From Tilletiaria anomala UBC 951 (lineage: Eukaryota > Basidiomycota > Exobasidiomycetes > Georgefischeriales > Tilletiariaceae): a stretch of DNA of 64,000 nucleotides. The notes under the pieces were generated by a model that was not told the origin of the DNA, did not search any database, and saw only the letters and a program-made list of their open reading frames with translations. Each line of letters starts with the position of its first letter. Positions within the stretch are counted from its first letter, which is position 1. The position numbers and the translations under genes are program-made. The DNA lies in NCBI RefSeq assembly GCF_000711695.1, contig NW_013547011.1:1-64000 (forward strand). The letters are read 5' to 3'. Of the stretch, positions 10,520-21,758 are shown piece after piece.

Positions 10520-11713
10520 GACGGGCAAGCGCGCACAGAGTGAGGGCATCGGTGGCGCCTTGACTTGTCTTCGGGAAGAAGACGGCTCGCTCCTGCATCC
10601 CAACACGCCAAACTGAAGATGGACGCTCGCTTCTCCGGCCCATTACAGGAGTATTTCAAGATTTGCAACGACACGTTCCATCATCTCCTGCATTTGATGG
10701 GACAGTGCCACCCGATCGCAATTCTGCGCGCCACAAGGCGCTTTCTCAAGCGACGGTAGTCAACGACACCATTCAAGCTAAATGGCAGCACATCTAGCCG
10801 ACCAACAGTGGTAGCAAGAGTCAGAATGCAATGTACACGGTTGCTGATACACAAGCCCACGAGCGGCCCGCTAATGCCAGAACGGCCCCTGATCATTGCG
10901 ACGCGTCGTTAGTCACGCGCACCGCCAGAAGCGGGCAACAGTGGCAGCTGCATTCACGATAGCGCTCAGTATGATGACACCGAAAGATCAGCAGTTGCAG
11001 CAGCAGCAGCAGTAGCGCTCAACGTGCGCCGGGTAATACAGCCACATCATGGGCACTAACGCCTTCACATTCTCACTTTATGGTCAACGCAAAGAGGCGA
11101 GTCGCGATGACTGTTGCGGAGGGTGCGTTCGACATCCTTTTTGCAGAGAATTTCCACTTGTCTGCTCCTGCGCGCTTCTTTCTATTTCAATTGCACGCCT
11201 TTGGCGTTGAAGCATGCAGCAGGCGAATTGCCCTTGCCAAGAGCGAGAGCTTCGAAATCACGAGGTGCTCATTGCAAACCGACTTTCCAGTCCGCAAGGC
11301 AGATCCGCAGATGTAAAATAGCATGAATGGACCAGGTGGGAAGTGCAACATGAAAAATATCTGAGGATGTAGGCGGTGGAGTCGACGGTGAAGAGACTCC
11401 CAATGTTCGTTGCTGTACACCACCATTAGCGATCATCATTTGGTAGCTGTTGGGTTTGAACCGTAGCGCTATCCAACCCTTCCCCCTCCTCTCTCATTGA
11501 AGGGCCAAGATGGCGCTCGCCTTAGTTCGAACCCAAGTCCCAATCCGGTATGTATCTGGTCGTCTTCTTTCTGGATTGCACCGATCTGCACACATTAACG
11601 AGAGTGAAGTCTAAGCCGAATATCCTGCAGTGATAAGGAGCTTTGGGTGCCTCCACTTTGGGTGTTGTCGTTTTCGACGGCGGAAAGGACGCGTTCCGCC
11701 CTCATACGAAGGG
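10520..11713. other. Intergenic region upstream of U1
   Basis: No convincing gene. A 78-codon ATG frame (11080-11316, +) has no recognisable domain. A short CAG/GCA-rich tract lies near 10990-11015. The downstream end should contain the snRNA promoter. Confidence 0.45.
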
Positions 11714-11721
11714 TATATAAA
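11714..11721 (+). promoter_or_regulatory. TATA element of the U1 snRNA gene
   Basis: TATATAAA lies 40 bases upstream of the inferred U1 5' end. It is the strongest TATA box seen in this part of the window and has no protein-coding start close downstream, which supports its assignment to the snRNA gene. Confidence 0.6.
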
Positions 11722-11760
11722 CACCTCGCGAACGTTCATTCTCCTTTGACTCTTTTCCTC

Positions 11761-11955
11761 ATACTTACCTTGTTGTCCTTTCCGTGATCAAGCATACGGG
11801 CAAGGGACTGGGAGAAGCTGGCATTGCACGCCCGACCCGCTTTCGTCGCTCCCTTCGGGGATGGAACTGGCTTCACCTAGCCGCTGCGCTCCTCTGGGGT
11901 GCAGCGCAACCTAATCTTTTAAAGTGGCTTCGCCCCTTTCGGGGGGTGAAGCCTT
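11761..11955 (+). ncRNA. U1: U1 spliceosomal snRNA
   Basis: The RNA begins ATACTTACCT, the universal U1 5' end that pairs with 5' splice sites. Stem-loop I has a CCG/CGG stem above TCCTT/AAGGGA and a loop containing GATCA (11786-11790), as in the U1-70K binding site. Stem-loop II presents ATTGCAC (11823-11829) closed by GGC/GCC, the U1A recognition loop. A TTCG-capped helix follows, as expected for stem-loop III. Next come a possible Sm site, AATCTTTT (11913-11920), and a strong 3' hairpin, GGCTTC...GAAGCC (11926-11953), in the place of stem-loop IV. The estimated length, ~195 nt, is somewhat longer than human U1. The 3' end is approximate. The Sm site is not the textbook AATTTTTGG, which is the main weakness. 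Confidence 0.85.
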
Positions 11956-12518
11956 CCTCTTTTTGGATCGCCCTCCAAAAGCTTCTAGAACATTCTTGAA
12001 ATCAAACTAAACTAATCTCATCATACGCATAACTTACCTTGTGCCCCGACGTACGATTCCACATTCACAACCACAGATACTGCAATCTATTCAAGTGTCT
12101 GCGCCTGCTAACATAACCTCTCAAACAGGAGGATTTCAGTCCTTCGCAACCCTAAAATTTCTAGACGTTTCTCAGCTGCCGTGTGCCCGCCTCTTCAGCA
12201 TGCTCTTGCTGCCTTCCCGACTTGGCTATTTGGCGGCTTGTCTTCAAATATCGCTCACACGTACGAAGCGCTGCTGTGCACGATATTATATATATACCAT
12301 CGAAAACTCAAGTTTGTTCCCCAAGGGTGTCAGCTTTTGAAGGCATGATACGTACACGAGAGTAGATATCTCCACACATCTCGGCGTCGTGCACGCTTCA
12401 AGCTTCACGAGTCACGCCCGATTTGCAAGTCGTCACATAAGCAGTCCGACAATGTGAAAGACTTTCGGTTCTCTGATGGAATCAGAAAGTAAATGTAAGT
12501 TTTCGAGAGATATGTAGC
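11956..12518. other. Intergenic region between U1 and isourate hydrolase
   Basis: No gene is recognised. A second ATAACTTACCTTG-like string near 12029 resembles the U1 5' end but lacks the U1 loops. A TA-rich stretch (TATTATATATATACC) lies near 12283-12297. Confidence 0.45.
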
Positions 12519-13094
12519 TCATGAACCTCGATATGTGGTGTATGAAAAGGGCGAGAGGAGCAGCGGGATATGATAGTGTTGATCAGGCCGATTGGGCAAG
12601 GTGAATGTGACCTGGAACGTGTGGGAAGCAAAGTTCAAGTCAACGATCAACAAGGGATTGCGAGATTCCGGTTACAGGTTTTAGTCAGACTCTAGGCACG
12701 ACCACTGACCTCAACGAAGGGATAGAAGGTCGGTCGGCCGTCTTTCGCAAAGTAGGCTCCAGTCTCGAAGCGCATGCGATAGGCGCCTGGTGGGAGCTTC
12801 GTCTCTGGTACCAACAGTGTCGTGCACCTGCCATCAGAGTCTGTCTCCCTGCACAAGAAGAACGTCCGAAATCATGGGGGTGGTCGAGACATGAGCAAGC
12901 CGCTTGTAAAGTACATGTGTGACGACGATGGCGACGAACTCGCGGCTGGCGAATGCTACTCACCCCTCAGCCAGCTTCTCTGCAGCAGCTCCTCCGGTCG
13001 TGGATGAGAGCCTCTCGAGATATACTTTGACGCCTTTACCCGGCCGGCCGAGGGTGCTGTCCAGCACGTGGCAGGTGATGGGTGACTTGCTCAT
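12519..13094 (-). CDS. uraH: 5-hydroxyisourate hydrolase (transthyretin-like)
   Basis: Three exons (13094-12964, 12848-12710, 12611-12519) give 120 residues, the normal size of the family. The enzyme hydrolyses 5-hydroxyisourate, the product of urate oxidase, in purine breakdown toward allantoin. Diagnostic stretches are [17 protein letters not shown] at the N-terminus, TDSDGRC, and [20 protein letters not shown]. The C-terminus is [19 protein letters not shown]; the terminal YRGS is the family hallmark and contributes to the active site. The introns (115 and 98 bp) split the conserved blocks exactly where the family demands. The open frame extends upstream of the chosen ATG, but conservation begins at MSKSPITC. 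No peroxisomal PTS1 is present and none of the N-terminus looks like a PTS2. Confidence 0.93.
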
Positions 13095-14121
13095 GTTGAA
13101 GAGCTGCCGTCTGGGGTCGTGTGAGCTAGCAGCTAACGATCGATCGCTCTGGATGGGGCTGCCAGCTGGATTTGATGATGTTGCGCGTTGGACAAACGGT
13201 AAATCGCAATGACCTCTCTCCAGCCCTGTCAACGTCGTCTATGTAATGAGGACTCGCTCCTGAAACTCGCTCAGCCTGTCCTCTCACTCCACGAAGCGAG
13301 CACTGGAGCTGCTGCACATTTATCTCTGCCTCGAACCCTAAGCTCACGACGATGACAACAGGTACTTGCGGGATGTTTGCGGGGCCCCTCTCCGCTAAGA
13401 ACATGTGCTGTGTGCGAGTTGCATCGGTGACAGAGAGTGCACACCTGTTCCGAGTTCCATGAACATTAACGAACCAAAAAGGCGTTCGGCACTTGGCGGG
13501 TGTTGCTATTCCCTCACCATACGCCAATAGCAATGGCCGTCCTAATTAGTTTCGTCATGAGCCTGGCCACGTTGACTCGCGGCTGTGACGCGACGCTGCG
13601 CTGTCCCTGTCTCCTTGCGGTCTGCTCTCTATCTCCCTTGCGGCAACTCCCCACTCTTGAAGGTCAGTGATGCGCACGTGCATCCTACAAAGCATCGTCA
13701 TACAGGTGTCGTAAACACAAAGTCACCAAGTGGTCCTTGGACAAGAAGATTAAATGCAGGGCAGTAGTAGCCATTTCTGCGCAAGGTTCTTTTCTTTCGC
13801 CGTCATCAAGATGCACAGCCTCTCCTGAATCAAAAGGGCACCAGCTCTTGCTTGTACGCAACCCGCGCACGCTACCACGCCATACCCGAGCGTGTTTGCT
13901 GACCTGCCAATCCTCCCTCCATCCCTTCCCCTGTGCGTCATACCGACCACGCAAAAAAGCACCTGGCTCTCGAATCCAACTCGGGACAGCTTCCGGGCCA
14001 CACCGCTCCTGCTCGTCGGTGGGGGAATCGCGACAGTCAGCGTACCATTTAGCCCGATAGAGTATAGGAGCTTGGCCGAGGCTCCGGATCGGGTCGACTT
14101 CAAGCTAAACCACCGAAAAAG
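13095..14121. other. Divergent promoter region
   Basis: About 1 kb separates the isourate hydrolase start (-) from the TLC-protein start (+). Open frames on both strands lack conservation. No specific element is recognised. Confidence 0.45.
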
Positions 14122-15979
14122 ATGGCGACCCGCGACAACTTTACGCTCTATGGCTTCATTCTACCTGGAAGCTCACCACTCCTCGATCCTCGTAACTTCT
14201 ACGCCTTTTGCGGGTCGCTCTTCATCCTACATGCCGCGTTCCACTTCCTTTCTAACACCATCTTTGCCGGAGAGGAGAAGGAGAAGCACAAGGCACGCTC
14301 ATGGATTCTTACAACGATTGCCGGATTCGTGATGAGCGTGGCCAGTTTGCCTTATCTATATGACCTGTGCGCGTACGCATTCGACTTCACACGTGTCAAG
14401 CCCCGCCTTCAAGTCCTTGCGGACCCTCTAGCGTGCTTCTTTATGGCTTACCTGACCAGGTGAGCGCTATCGAACGATCCTCGCCGTATACCTGATTTTG
14501 ATCTTTTGCATTCTTTGTCGCCTCAGCGATCTCGTGCTAGGCTCCATTTACTACAGGAAGTTTATCAACATTGCAAGCGGCTGGGTGCACCACACCGCGT
14601 ATACTGGCTTGTTCCTCTACATCTTGCATAAACGATGGACCTACATTGCGGGAGCTGGCGCCATCTTCGAATTGCCGACGTTCATTATGGGCATGGCCAG
14701 CATGTTTCCGAGGCTTCGGTCCAACCGTGGCTTTACGATTAGCTTTTTCCTTACGCGCGTTTTCTTCCACGCCGGCCTTATCTGCATGCTTGCGACCGCC
14801 AAAGGGCGATCTGCGCCGTTTGTTGATGGGGGAATTGGGCCGTGCCTCTTCCTCGCGCTACCATTCCCAATGCACCTCTGGTGGGGCTACAAGGCAATTC
14901 GCAGCATGCAGCGGCGGATGGCCAAGCGCAAGCTGGAAATGATGATGCGGCTGGATTCGGATACCTCGTTCGCCGTCGCTGCAGGACAGTTCTTCAACGG
15001 AGTCGCACCCCCAGACGTGTCTTCTGCATTCAACACGCCTGCTACAACGCCCGGTGCAGATTCCCGTGCGCAGACCAACTTGGGCCCGACGAGCCCAGTG
15101 AATGGCGCGTTCCCCAAAGCCATCGCTGCTGCAAGCAAGACGGTGCGGCCCATGCGACTATTCATCGGCAAGCGCGACAAGTCTTCCACCTCTCGAGCGT
15201 CCACTGCTCCGAGCAGTCGCGCGATGTCATCGCACATCGAGATCACTCAGAATCCCTTCACCGCGCCGATCGCACCCGAGGGCGTCGAGATGGACGATGT
15301 CCACAAAGAACCATTCTTGGCCATCCGCAGTCCGGCCGAGACGTCCGATCGCGCGCGCCGTCTGATCGCCGATGCAGTGCGCAAGGCGTGGAACAACGCG
15401 CCCGAGGCGTGGCGAAGGCAGGTGGAGAGGGAAGCCCGCATGCGCTCGCCTCGGTTACTGCTCTCGCGTGGTGGCGCCTCCGTCTATCAGACCACCACTG
15501 CGACGGGCACCAGCACCGGTACCAGCGCGAGCGACATGACTTCCTCGGAAGATGAACCGGACCGCATGTTCGACGCACCTAGCGAGCTCTTTGTTACCAG
15601 CATCAGCGGCTGCGCCCACGTCGCCGACCCCTCCGCCACTGCGAGTGCAACGGTCGAGGACATCCAGCGCGAGCGCGGGCAAAGCGCTGCGGCGCGGCGC
15701 GCCCTCATCCGCGCCGTCCGACGTGCGATCAATGGCCGCAACTCGGATGGAGGCATACCATCTGAGCGATGCGACCAGTCTGGCGAGGCTCGCGCGCTGT
15801 CGCCAGTGGACTTTTCGGTGCTGTTGCGACGGCTGCCGCCAGACTTCTGGTCGCAGAGCTACGAGATACGCGAGTTCCCCGTTGAGAGAGACGGTAGCGA
15901 TAGTCGACGCAAGCGGCTCATGGGTCAGATTCGTAGACGAATGCAGGTTGCCAGGAGGGACGTCATGGTTTTCGAGTAG
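14122..15979 (+). CDS. TLC-domain membrane protein with long disordered tail
   Basis: Two exons (14122-14459, 14527-15979) give 596 residues. The first ~260 residues hold about six or seven hydrophobic segments arranged like a TRAM-LAG1-CLN8 domain. A conserved-looking WVHHTAYTG segment and a following FELPTFIMGM segment correspond to the HH and E/P positions of TLC proteins. TLC proteins act in the ER or other membranes in sphingolipid synthesis, lipid sensing or trafficking. This one resembles the TLCD/TMEM56 type more than ceramide synthases, because no Hox or full LAG1 motif is visible. The remaining ~330 residues are Ser/Ala/Arg-rich and disordered, with a short conserved-looking basic C-terminus ending RRDVMVFE. 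Start chosen at the ATG just upstream of the first hydrophobic block. The family call is by eye. Confidence 0.75.
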
Positions 15980-17359
15980 AGTTTCCTTGGGCACTCTCAA
16001 GTCACTCGCCTCGGACGAACTATCGATTCAATGGACGGTCCTTAGATCATGAACATTGGCTTCCAGAATCTCTCAACACTCGCCTGCTAGGGTCCCTTGC
16101 ACGCTACATTTGATACCACCAGTCGCGTGACAAGTTCAATACGCATCAAAACACCTGTTGGCTTTTCCATTGATTTTCGACTTTCCCGATTCCATTCTCC
16201 AGGCGGAATATAGAGAGAAGAAGCCGTGTGTAACGGCTGCTTGTATATATTATAATACTTTTGCCTGCTGTGGTCTCATGCCGATACCCTGCGTTCACTG
16301 TCGCAATTGGTTCAATCCGGTATCCACGTATGTGTATGGGACCGTAATGTGCGCTATCTGGTTTCGGCAACGGTGCTAGCCCGCACCTTGCGAACACACT
16401 CTCAAGGCTGCTTCACAATCTGGCAGCCATCAATGTGTCGCACGGTGAAGTTTGTGTGAGATGTCAGTCGCACGCCGACTTGCATATAGACATCACTCTC
16501 CTGTAATATCGACCGAGATGATGGATAGCACAGAGGCGAACGAAGATGCAGATTGTAGGCGCATATGTGCCGCTTTGTTTAGGTAATCAATGTGCGCAAC
16601 ACTCGATGAACGAGAGAACCCTGGGATCCAGCTGCACAGCGCACAGGGCGGGCAGGAGCTCTCGGTCATCGGCATTTTGACGTGCTACTGTCTGTTGGAA
16701 GTGCCGCGCCTCTTTTTCGCTGATCAAAATACAGCGGGGTCCAGTTCCAAACGTGGGACCCCCCTTGTGCGTTGCATGATGCGTGAATGGCCAAATTTGT
16801 GGGGACGGGAAACATTAACAGTTAGACATATGGTCGTCGTCGAGCGTCCTTTACATAATGACGAAGTTATCGTGAGAGGGAGGGGAGGGGAGAGATAATT
16901 GCCCACAAAGCCCCCCAAGTGAGCAGCGTCGTAAAAGGTGCAATCAGCTGCAATAGAACCCCCAAACAGCGCATTGAACTGTCACGGCAATGTGCAATGT
17001 GCACTGCGCAAGCATCCGGCCCTCTCGTGGCCCGGAAACTGCCGGAGGATCCCCTCGCTGGTCGATGGTTGGTGAGGCGCGCAACTGGCTGCAGGCGCTG
17101 CACGCCAGTTTAATATTGTTTCGAGTGGAGAAATAAACAGTCACACCATTCACACACCTACAAGTAACTCGCTTCTAATCTTCACCAACACCATGGTGAC
17201 GGATACCATCGGGATACTCGTCCATGGTCATTCCTACCCTGCTTGAGTGTGTGCATAGTCGGTATTGGATCCCTGGAGACTCTTCGGAGAAGCTCAGCTG
17301 CTCATCCACCTAGTACATGTACCCTTTGTGAACATCGCGCGATCAGGGGCAAAACGGTT
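15980..17359. other. Intergenic region, one hairpin
   Basis: About 1.4 kb without a recognisable gene. GGGGTCC (16736-16742) and GGACCCC (16756-16762) form a 7-bp hairpin with a 13-base loop. The downstream part is presumably promoter and 5' UTR of the TMEM135-like gene. Confidence 0.4.
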
Positions 17360-19807
17360 ATGGCCAACTCACGCAGGACCGTGTCCTCAGGCAAAGACAA
17401 GCCCTCTTTCCAGCTCGGCGGCGGAGATGACCAGTCGGACGATGATGACAGGAATCCCACCGTCGCCATCTCGTCGGGACCATCATCGACTCAGGCCCTA
17501 CGCACCACAGAGTCCGAAAAGCAACCATCTATACCAGGTTTCGCTGCTGCCTCTCAACGCTCGGGTTTCCGCAAAGATCCATCCCTCAAGCTGCCTGCCT
17601 TCACTTCTCTGACATCCATGCGTGATGATGAGGAGGATGGTTCAGAAGATGAAGAGCTGCGCTGGGAGCGCTACAAATCGCAGCCCTCGACGCCGAACAT
17701 CGCAGAGACGGCCCAGCAGCTCCGCCGGTCCCTGTCCATTCACGGCTTACACGAGTTAGCCAGTGCTCCTAAGAATGGTGGCATCAAGCACAAGATTTGG
17801 AGGCCGGAGAACGACCCGGTCCGAGAACCGGGTGATTGGGAGCGCCTCGCCGTCCATGTCATACGGGGTGGCATACGCGCTGGCCTCGTCTCCTTTGGCC
17901 TGAGGGGCACGGTCATGCTCATGTTTGCTCTGCTGAAGCTACTTCGCTCAAGGTCAGTTCCACTTCACTTCGATTCCTCCTGCACTCCTGTGGTATGCTA
18001 AACGTCTCTGGCTCGGATGGCTCACGTAGAAAATTCAGAGGGCAAGACTTTGTTCTCGCATACTTCGGGGTTGCGAATGGCCGGTTTTCGGCCATGTTTG
18101 GACTCTGGGCGGCTATATACAAGCTTGTGCATAACTCACTGCGTCTCACCACGCCCCCTCCGGCGCACAGCAAATCAAGGAAGCGGCGCGCATCATCGTC
18201 GACAACAGGAGCAGGGGCAGCAGAAAGCGCGGCGACTGAGCATGACGATGGCTCGGGCGACTCGGGCGTTGCTACACCGCGGAGCGGGTACGAAAAGCTG
18301 CAAGGCAAGACGGATGAAGAGAAAGCTAAGATCAAGAGCAGACAGAAGCGAAAGGCGTTCATGCGTGACCCGAGGAGTAGGGTGTGGCACGCATACGTAG
18401 CTGGTGCCGTGTCAGCACTGGCGGTGTTGGTGGAGACCAAGGATATGCGTGTCACACTTGCACAGCAGTTGCTCGTCAGGTGAGTCTTCGAATTTGACGT
18501 GGAGACTTGCCACAACCGTGATCCTTTACTTACTCCTTTTGATCGTTTCTTGCTCTTTCCCCCTCTTTCTAGAGGTTTAGAGGGCTCGTACAACCTTGCG
18601 CACGGACAAGGCCTGATCCACGTTCCATACGGTTCGGTATTGGTCTTCGGCCTGGCCTGCGGTCAGATCATGTTCGCTTGGATCAACGCGCCCGAGTCGC
18701 TGCCGAGGAGCTACGTCAGCTGGATCACACGCGCTTCGCAAGCCGGTCTACAATCGACTCCAGTTTACCGGGATCTCCGCGATCACAATGGGACGTTTGA
18801 TCCCAGTCACATTTACAAATACTTCCCCGATGGCAAGATCCCCCAACCTCTCTCTACCAACCCTCTTCGTTACCCTCCCGTCGCTCCTACGCCGACCAAC
18901 GTTTATGGCGTCACCGGCAAGCATGTCCGCGAATTCGTCAAGGCACTCGATATGCAAAAGCTTGGAGAACCGATTCCTCATTTACCGTGCTCTTTTATGC
19001 ATCCCTGGGAGAACAGCCACTTCTGGAGCCCCTTCGACCGCTTCATTAAGGTCACCCGATGGATCCTGCCAGTGTACATGACGCTTTATTTTGTACCAGC
19101 CATTTTCCTCCGTACGAGGTCATTCCTCAAGGCGTAAGTTTTCGAACGAAGTCGAGGGGTAGCGGCCTTCCCATGTTTCGCTCCTCAGAAATGTTCCTTG
19201 CGCTGACGATGCACTCTCACTGTTACCACATCTGATCTGCAGACCGATGCGCATCATCCTCCGTTCGCTTTTTGGATCCATCCGCTCCTCCTCCTTCCTC
19301 GGCGTCTTTGTCATCATCTTCCAAGTCATCTTCTGTGGCGCGCACCAGCTCTACGACGTGATTGATGCCAACGCGTCTCTCCGCGCCAACACGCCCGCGT
19401 GGGTCAAACGCATGCTGCTGCACCAAGGCGTGCCCTGGTTCGCAGGGTTCATGACGTGCCTCTCGCTCTTTGTTGATGACGCCAGGCGCCGCGCAGAGCT
19501 GGCTGCGTACGTCTTGCCGAAAGGCATGGAAAGCGCTTGGTCCATCGCCAGGCAGCGCTCCTGGGTCCCTTTCGTACCCGGTGGGGACCTTCTCCTCACT
19601 TCCATGGGCATGTCCATGGTCATGGTGAGTGCGCTGAGGCCTTGGCCCCTCGGGAAGCAAGCTTGCAATTCCTGTTCTGATGCACTAACAACGCTTCCTC
19701 TACAGGGAACGTACGCTCAAAGCCCAGAACAGCTGTCTGGGCTGGTGCGTCGCATCATTTACCAAGTGAGCCCGCTCACAGGGTACCTTCCCAATATCGC
19801 TTACTGA
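17360..19807 (+). CDS. TMEM135-like multipass membrane protein
   Basis: Five exons (17360-17952, 18030-18479, 18573-19133, 19243-19624, 19706-19807) encode 695 residues. An acidic, Ser-rich N-terminal region of ~150 residues is followed by several hydrophobic segments. The middle block has CSFMHPWENSHFWSPF, a conserved Cys/His/Pro/Trp arrangement resembling the N-terminal domain of TMEM135. It leads into membrane segments ILPVYMTLYFVPAIFL and FLGVFVIIFQVIFCG. Animal TMEM135 is linked to mitochondrial dynamics, peroxisomes and lipid metabolism. The fungal role is inferred only. All four introns are short with canonical ends, and every junction keeps frame. A cytoplasmic loop rich in Ser/Arg (around residues 240-310) is disordered. 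Confidence 0.8.
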
Positions 19808-20012
19808 TATTCCGGAACTCCTACTTGCAGTTTGTCGGTCGGAATTAAGACAACTGCAACTGCCTGCATGATTCCTTCACCTGCTCTGTACCTTGCACGC
19901 ATTCAATCTAGACATCCCCTTTGGGGAAAAAAAGAGAAAGAGCGAAAGATGTGCGGCATAAACGCTGCATAGTTTCCAGCATTATGTCTGAAATGGCTGG
20001 CATGCCTTGCAA

Positions 20013-21075
20013 TTACAGCGCCTTGTTGCGTTCGTTTAGGAAGAAGCGGAAGCCCTCATACGACTGCAGAAGGGGAGCCAAAAATCAGTTACGACATCTA
20101 TGGGTGAGCGAGGTCATGATAAGGCTACTCACCAGCCAGCATAGAGCATTCGATGGCATGTACGTCAGCACCCTTGGTGCCAGCCCCCGTGCGAACCCTT
20201 TCATCCCTTCTCGTTGCTTAATGATTCGGAAAGCCTCGAACATGCCCGACGCATTCCTGATCGTTGCGTCTGTGCTTGTCCCCCTCGTCTGCAGAAGCGT
20301 CTTGGCAACATCGAGCGGATTTGTGACCGCAGCGCCCACGGCTCCCGAGAATCCGCCTGCTATCGCATGCGCCAAAGGCGAGTAGTTGTCGCTCGGATTT
20401 AATACCTTCTTGGCCCATTCGTAAACAGAGAATTGAACCGCAGTAAAAGGGACCGTCATGGTGAGCGTGGTCGGGTATGACACGTAGAAGGCGCGCAGGC
20501 CCTCTTGCTGGTAGACAGTCGAGGCGCATCGAAAGACAGATCGATGTACGGTTCCATGCATCTGCATGCGCTGTTTGATGACTGCGGATCCGGTGAAATG
20601 GTTAGCAATGCACAAATTGGGCGCACCGTGGTAGCGCGGACTCACCATCGAATGGGTTCATGAATGCATCCGAGACAATGGTTGCTGATGCACCAGCGAA
20701 AGCCGTGCTGGCGAATTGATGCCCTTCGTTATTCCCTCCCGTAAGCTCCTTGACCGCCTCATACGTTCCAAAGTACAGCGCATGTGCTGGCCCAGCGCCG
20801 AGAATGACCGATGTGACGCCTCTCCATAATGCCCTTGCTCCTTCGGCAGTGCTGATACGGGAGAACGCCTCCGCTACGCCAGAGTACGTCGCTGCTGGCG
20901 CTGCTGCTAGAACCTGCATTCGCGTTCGAACGACGTCGACGGGGAACATGACCGCATGCTCGCTGACCCCAGCGAGCGCACCCGCAATCATGTTGATGTG
21001 CAAGGGTGTCGAGGCGCCCAGACCTTCATAGTCAATCTCCTCCACTGCGTCTACTTCGGTCGACGATGCTGTCAT
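20013..21075 (-). CDS. MRS4: Mitoferrin-type mitochondrial carrier
   Basis: Three exons (21075-20646, 20581-20133, 20063-20013) give 309 residues, typical of the SLC25 family. The three carrier repeats each show the PX[DE]XX[KR] signature: FPVDVVRTRMQ, NPFDVIKQRMQ and NPLDVAKTLLQTRG. The sequence HINMIAGALAGVSEHAVMFP in repeat 1 and the overall spacing match Mrs3/Mrs4 and animal mitoferrins. These move ferrous iron across the inner membrane for haem and Fe-S cluster synthesis. The last exon encodes only 16 residues (SYEGFRFF...). The first ATG lies just before a short acidic N-terminus without a presequence, as usual for carriers. Substrate is inferred from family likeness. Confidence 0.92.
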
Positions 21076-21758
21076 GATAGAAGTGGGACCAAGGTGGTGC
21101 TTTTGTGACTCGCGTGCCAATGTCAAATGCCTTCAAAGTCGGAAGCTTCAAGCACAGCGTCTAGAGATGATCCTCGAGCTGCGGCCCTAATCCTCGCCAC
21201 GTCTTTCGCACCCAGAGGTCGAAGAGCGGCTATCATACACTTGTCCCAAGAGGCAAGAGAAGCGGGAGTCCTTTGGACGCTGAGGTCCGAAGTCTGAGAA
21301 GTGCTGAGTGGGGACTGCAGCAGCGGTGGAGAATGCTGATACCACAAAAAAAGGAAGCAAAAACGCGTGTCGGCTATTCGGTGCGTGCTCCCTTCTCGCT
21401 TTCGCGCTCACTCGTCTCGAATCCTGATCGCGAGAAAATGCAGTGGAAAGAACCATAACCTGGCCTTATCCTCTTCGTCAGCCAGCCAGTCAAATCAACG
21501 CAGCGTCAAACGCATCCTGAGGCTAGTGAGGTATGGATCGGGATGCGCACGTAATGACGACAGCAGCCTGCTACAGCTGCTGATGCCCAATGGTGAACAA
21601 GGCCCCAGAACGTTGCCTACCTCAGCAGATCAGGGAGGAACTGCAGCTTGCAGTGCCTTATGCAAAAAAAAAATCATCAGGCCTGGTGTCATGCATGCGA
21701 GGTCATATTGTAACAGAAAGTATACATGAAGAGAAGAAGCGCGACTCTACAAGTCCAT
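21076..21758. other. Intergenic region upstream of mitoferrin
   Basis: This space lies between the mitoferrin start (-) and the RPS18 stop (-). It holds the mitoferrin promoter and RPS18 3' UTR. A run of ten A lies near 21665. No gene is recognised. Confidence 0.45.

Noticed and set aside
11440-11560. tRNA B-box-like strings (GGGTTTGAACC on minus, AGTTCGAACCC on plus)
   Set aside because: No matching T-stem, acceptor stem or A box at the right distance on either strand.
11784-11999. Short open frame across the U1 gene
   Set aside because: It starts with GTG and lies within sequence explained as U1 snRNA.
12025-12060. Second U1-like 5' end (ATAACTTACCTTG)
   Set aside because: It has an extra base in the splice-site-pairing segment and none of the U1 loops downstream.
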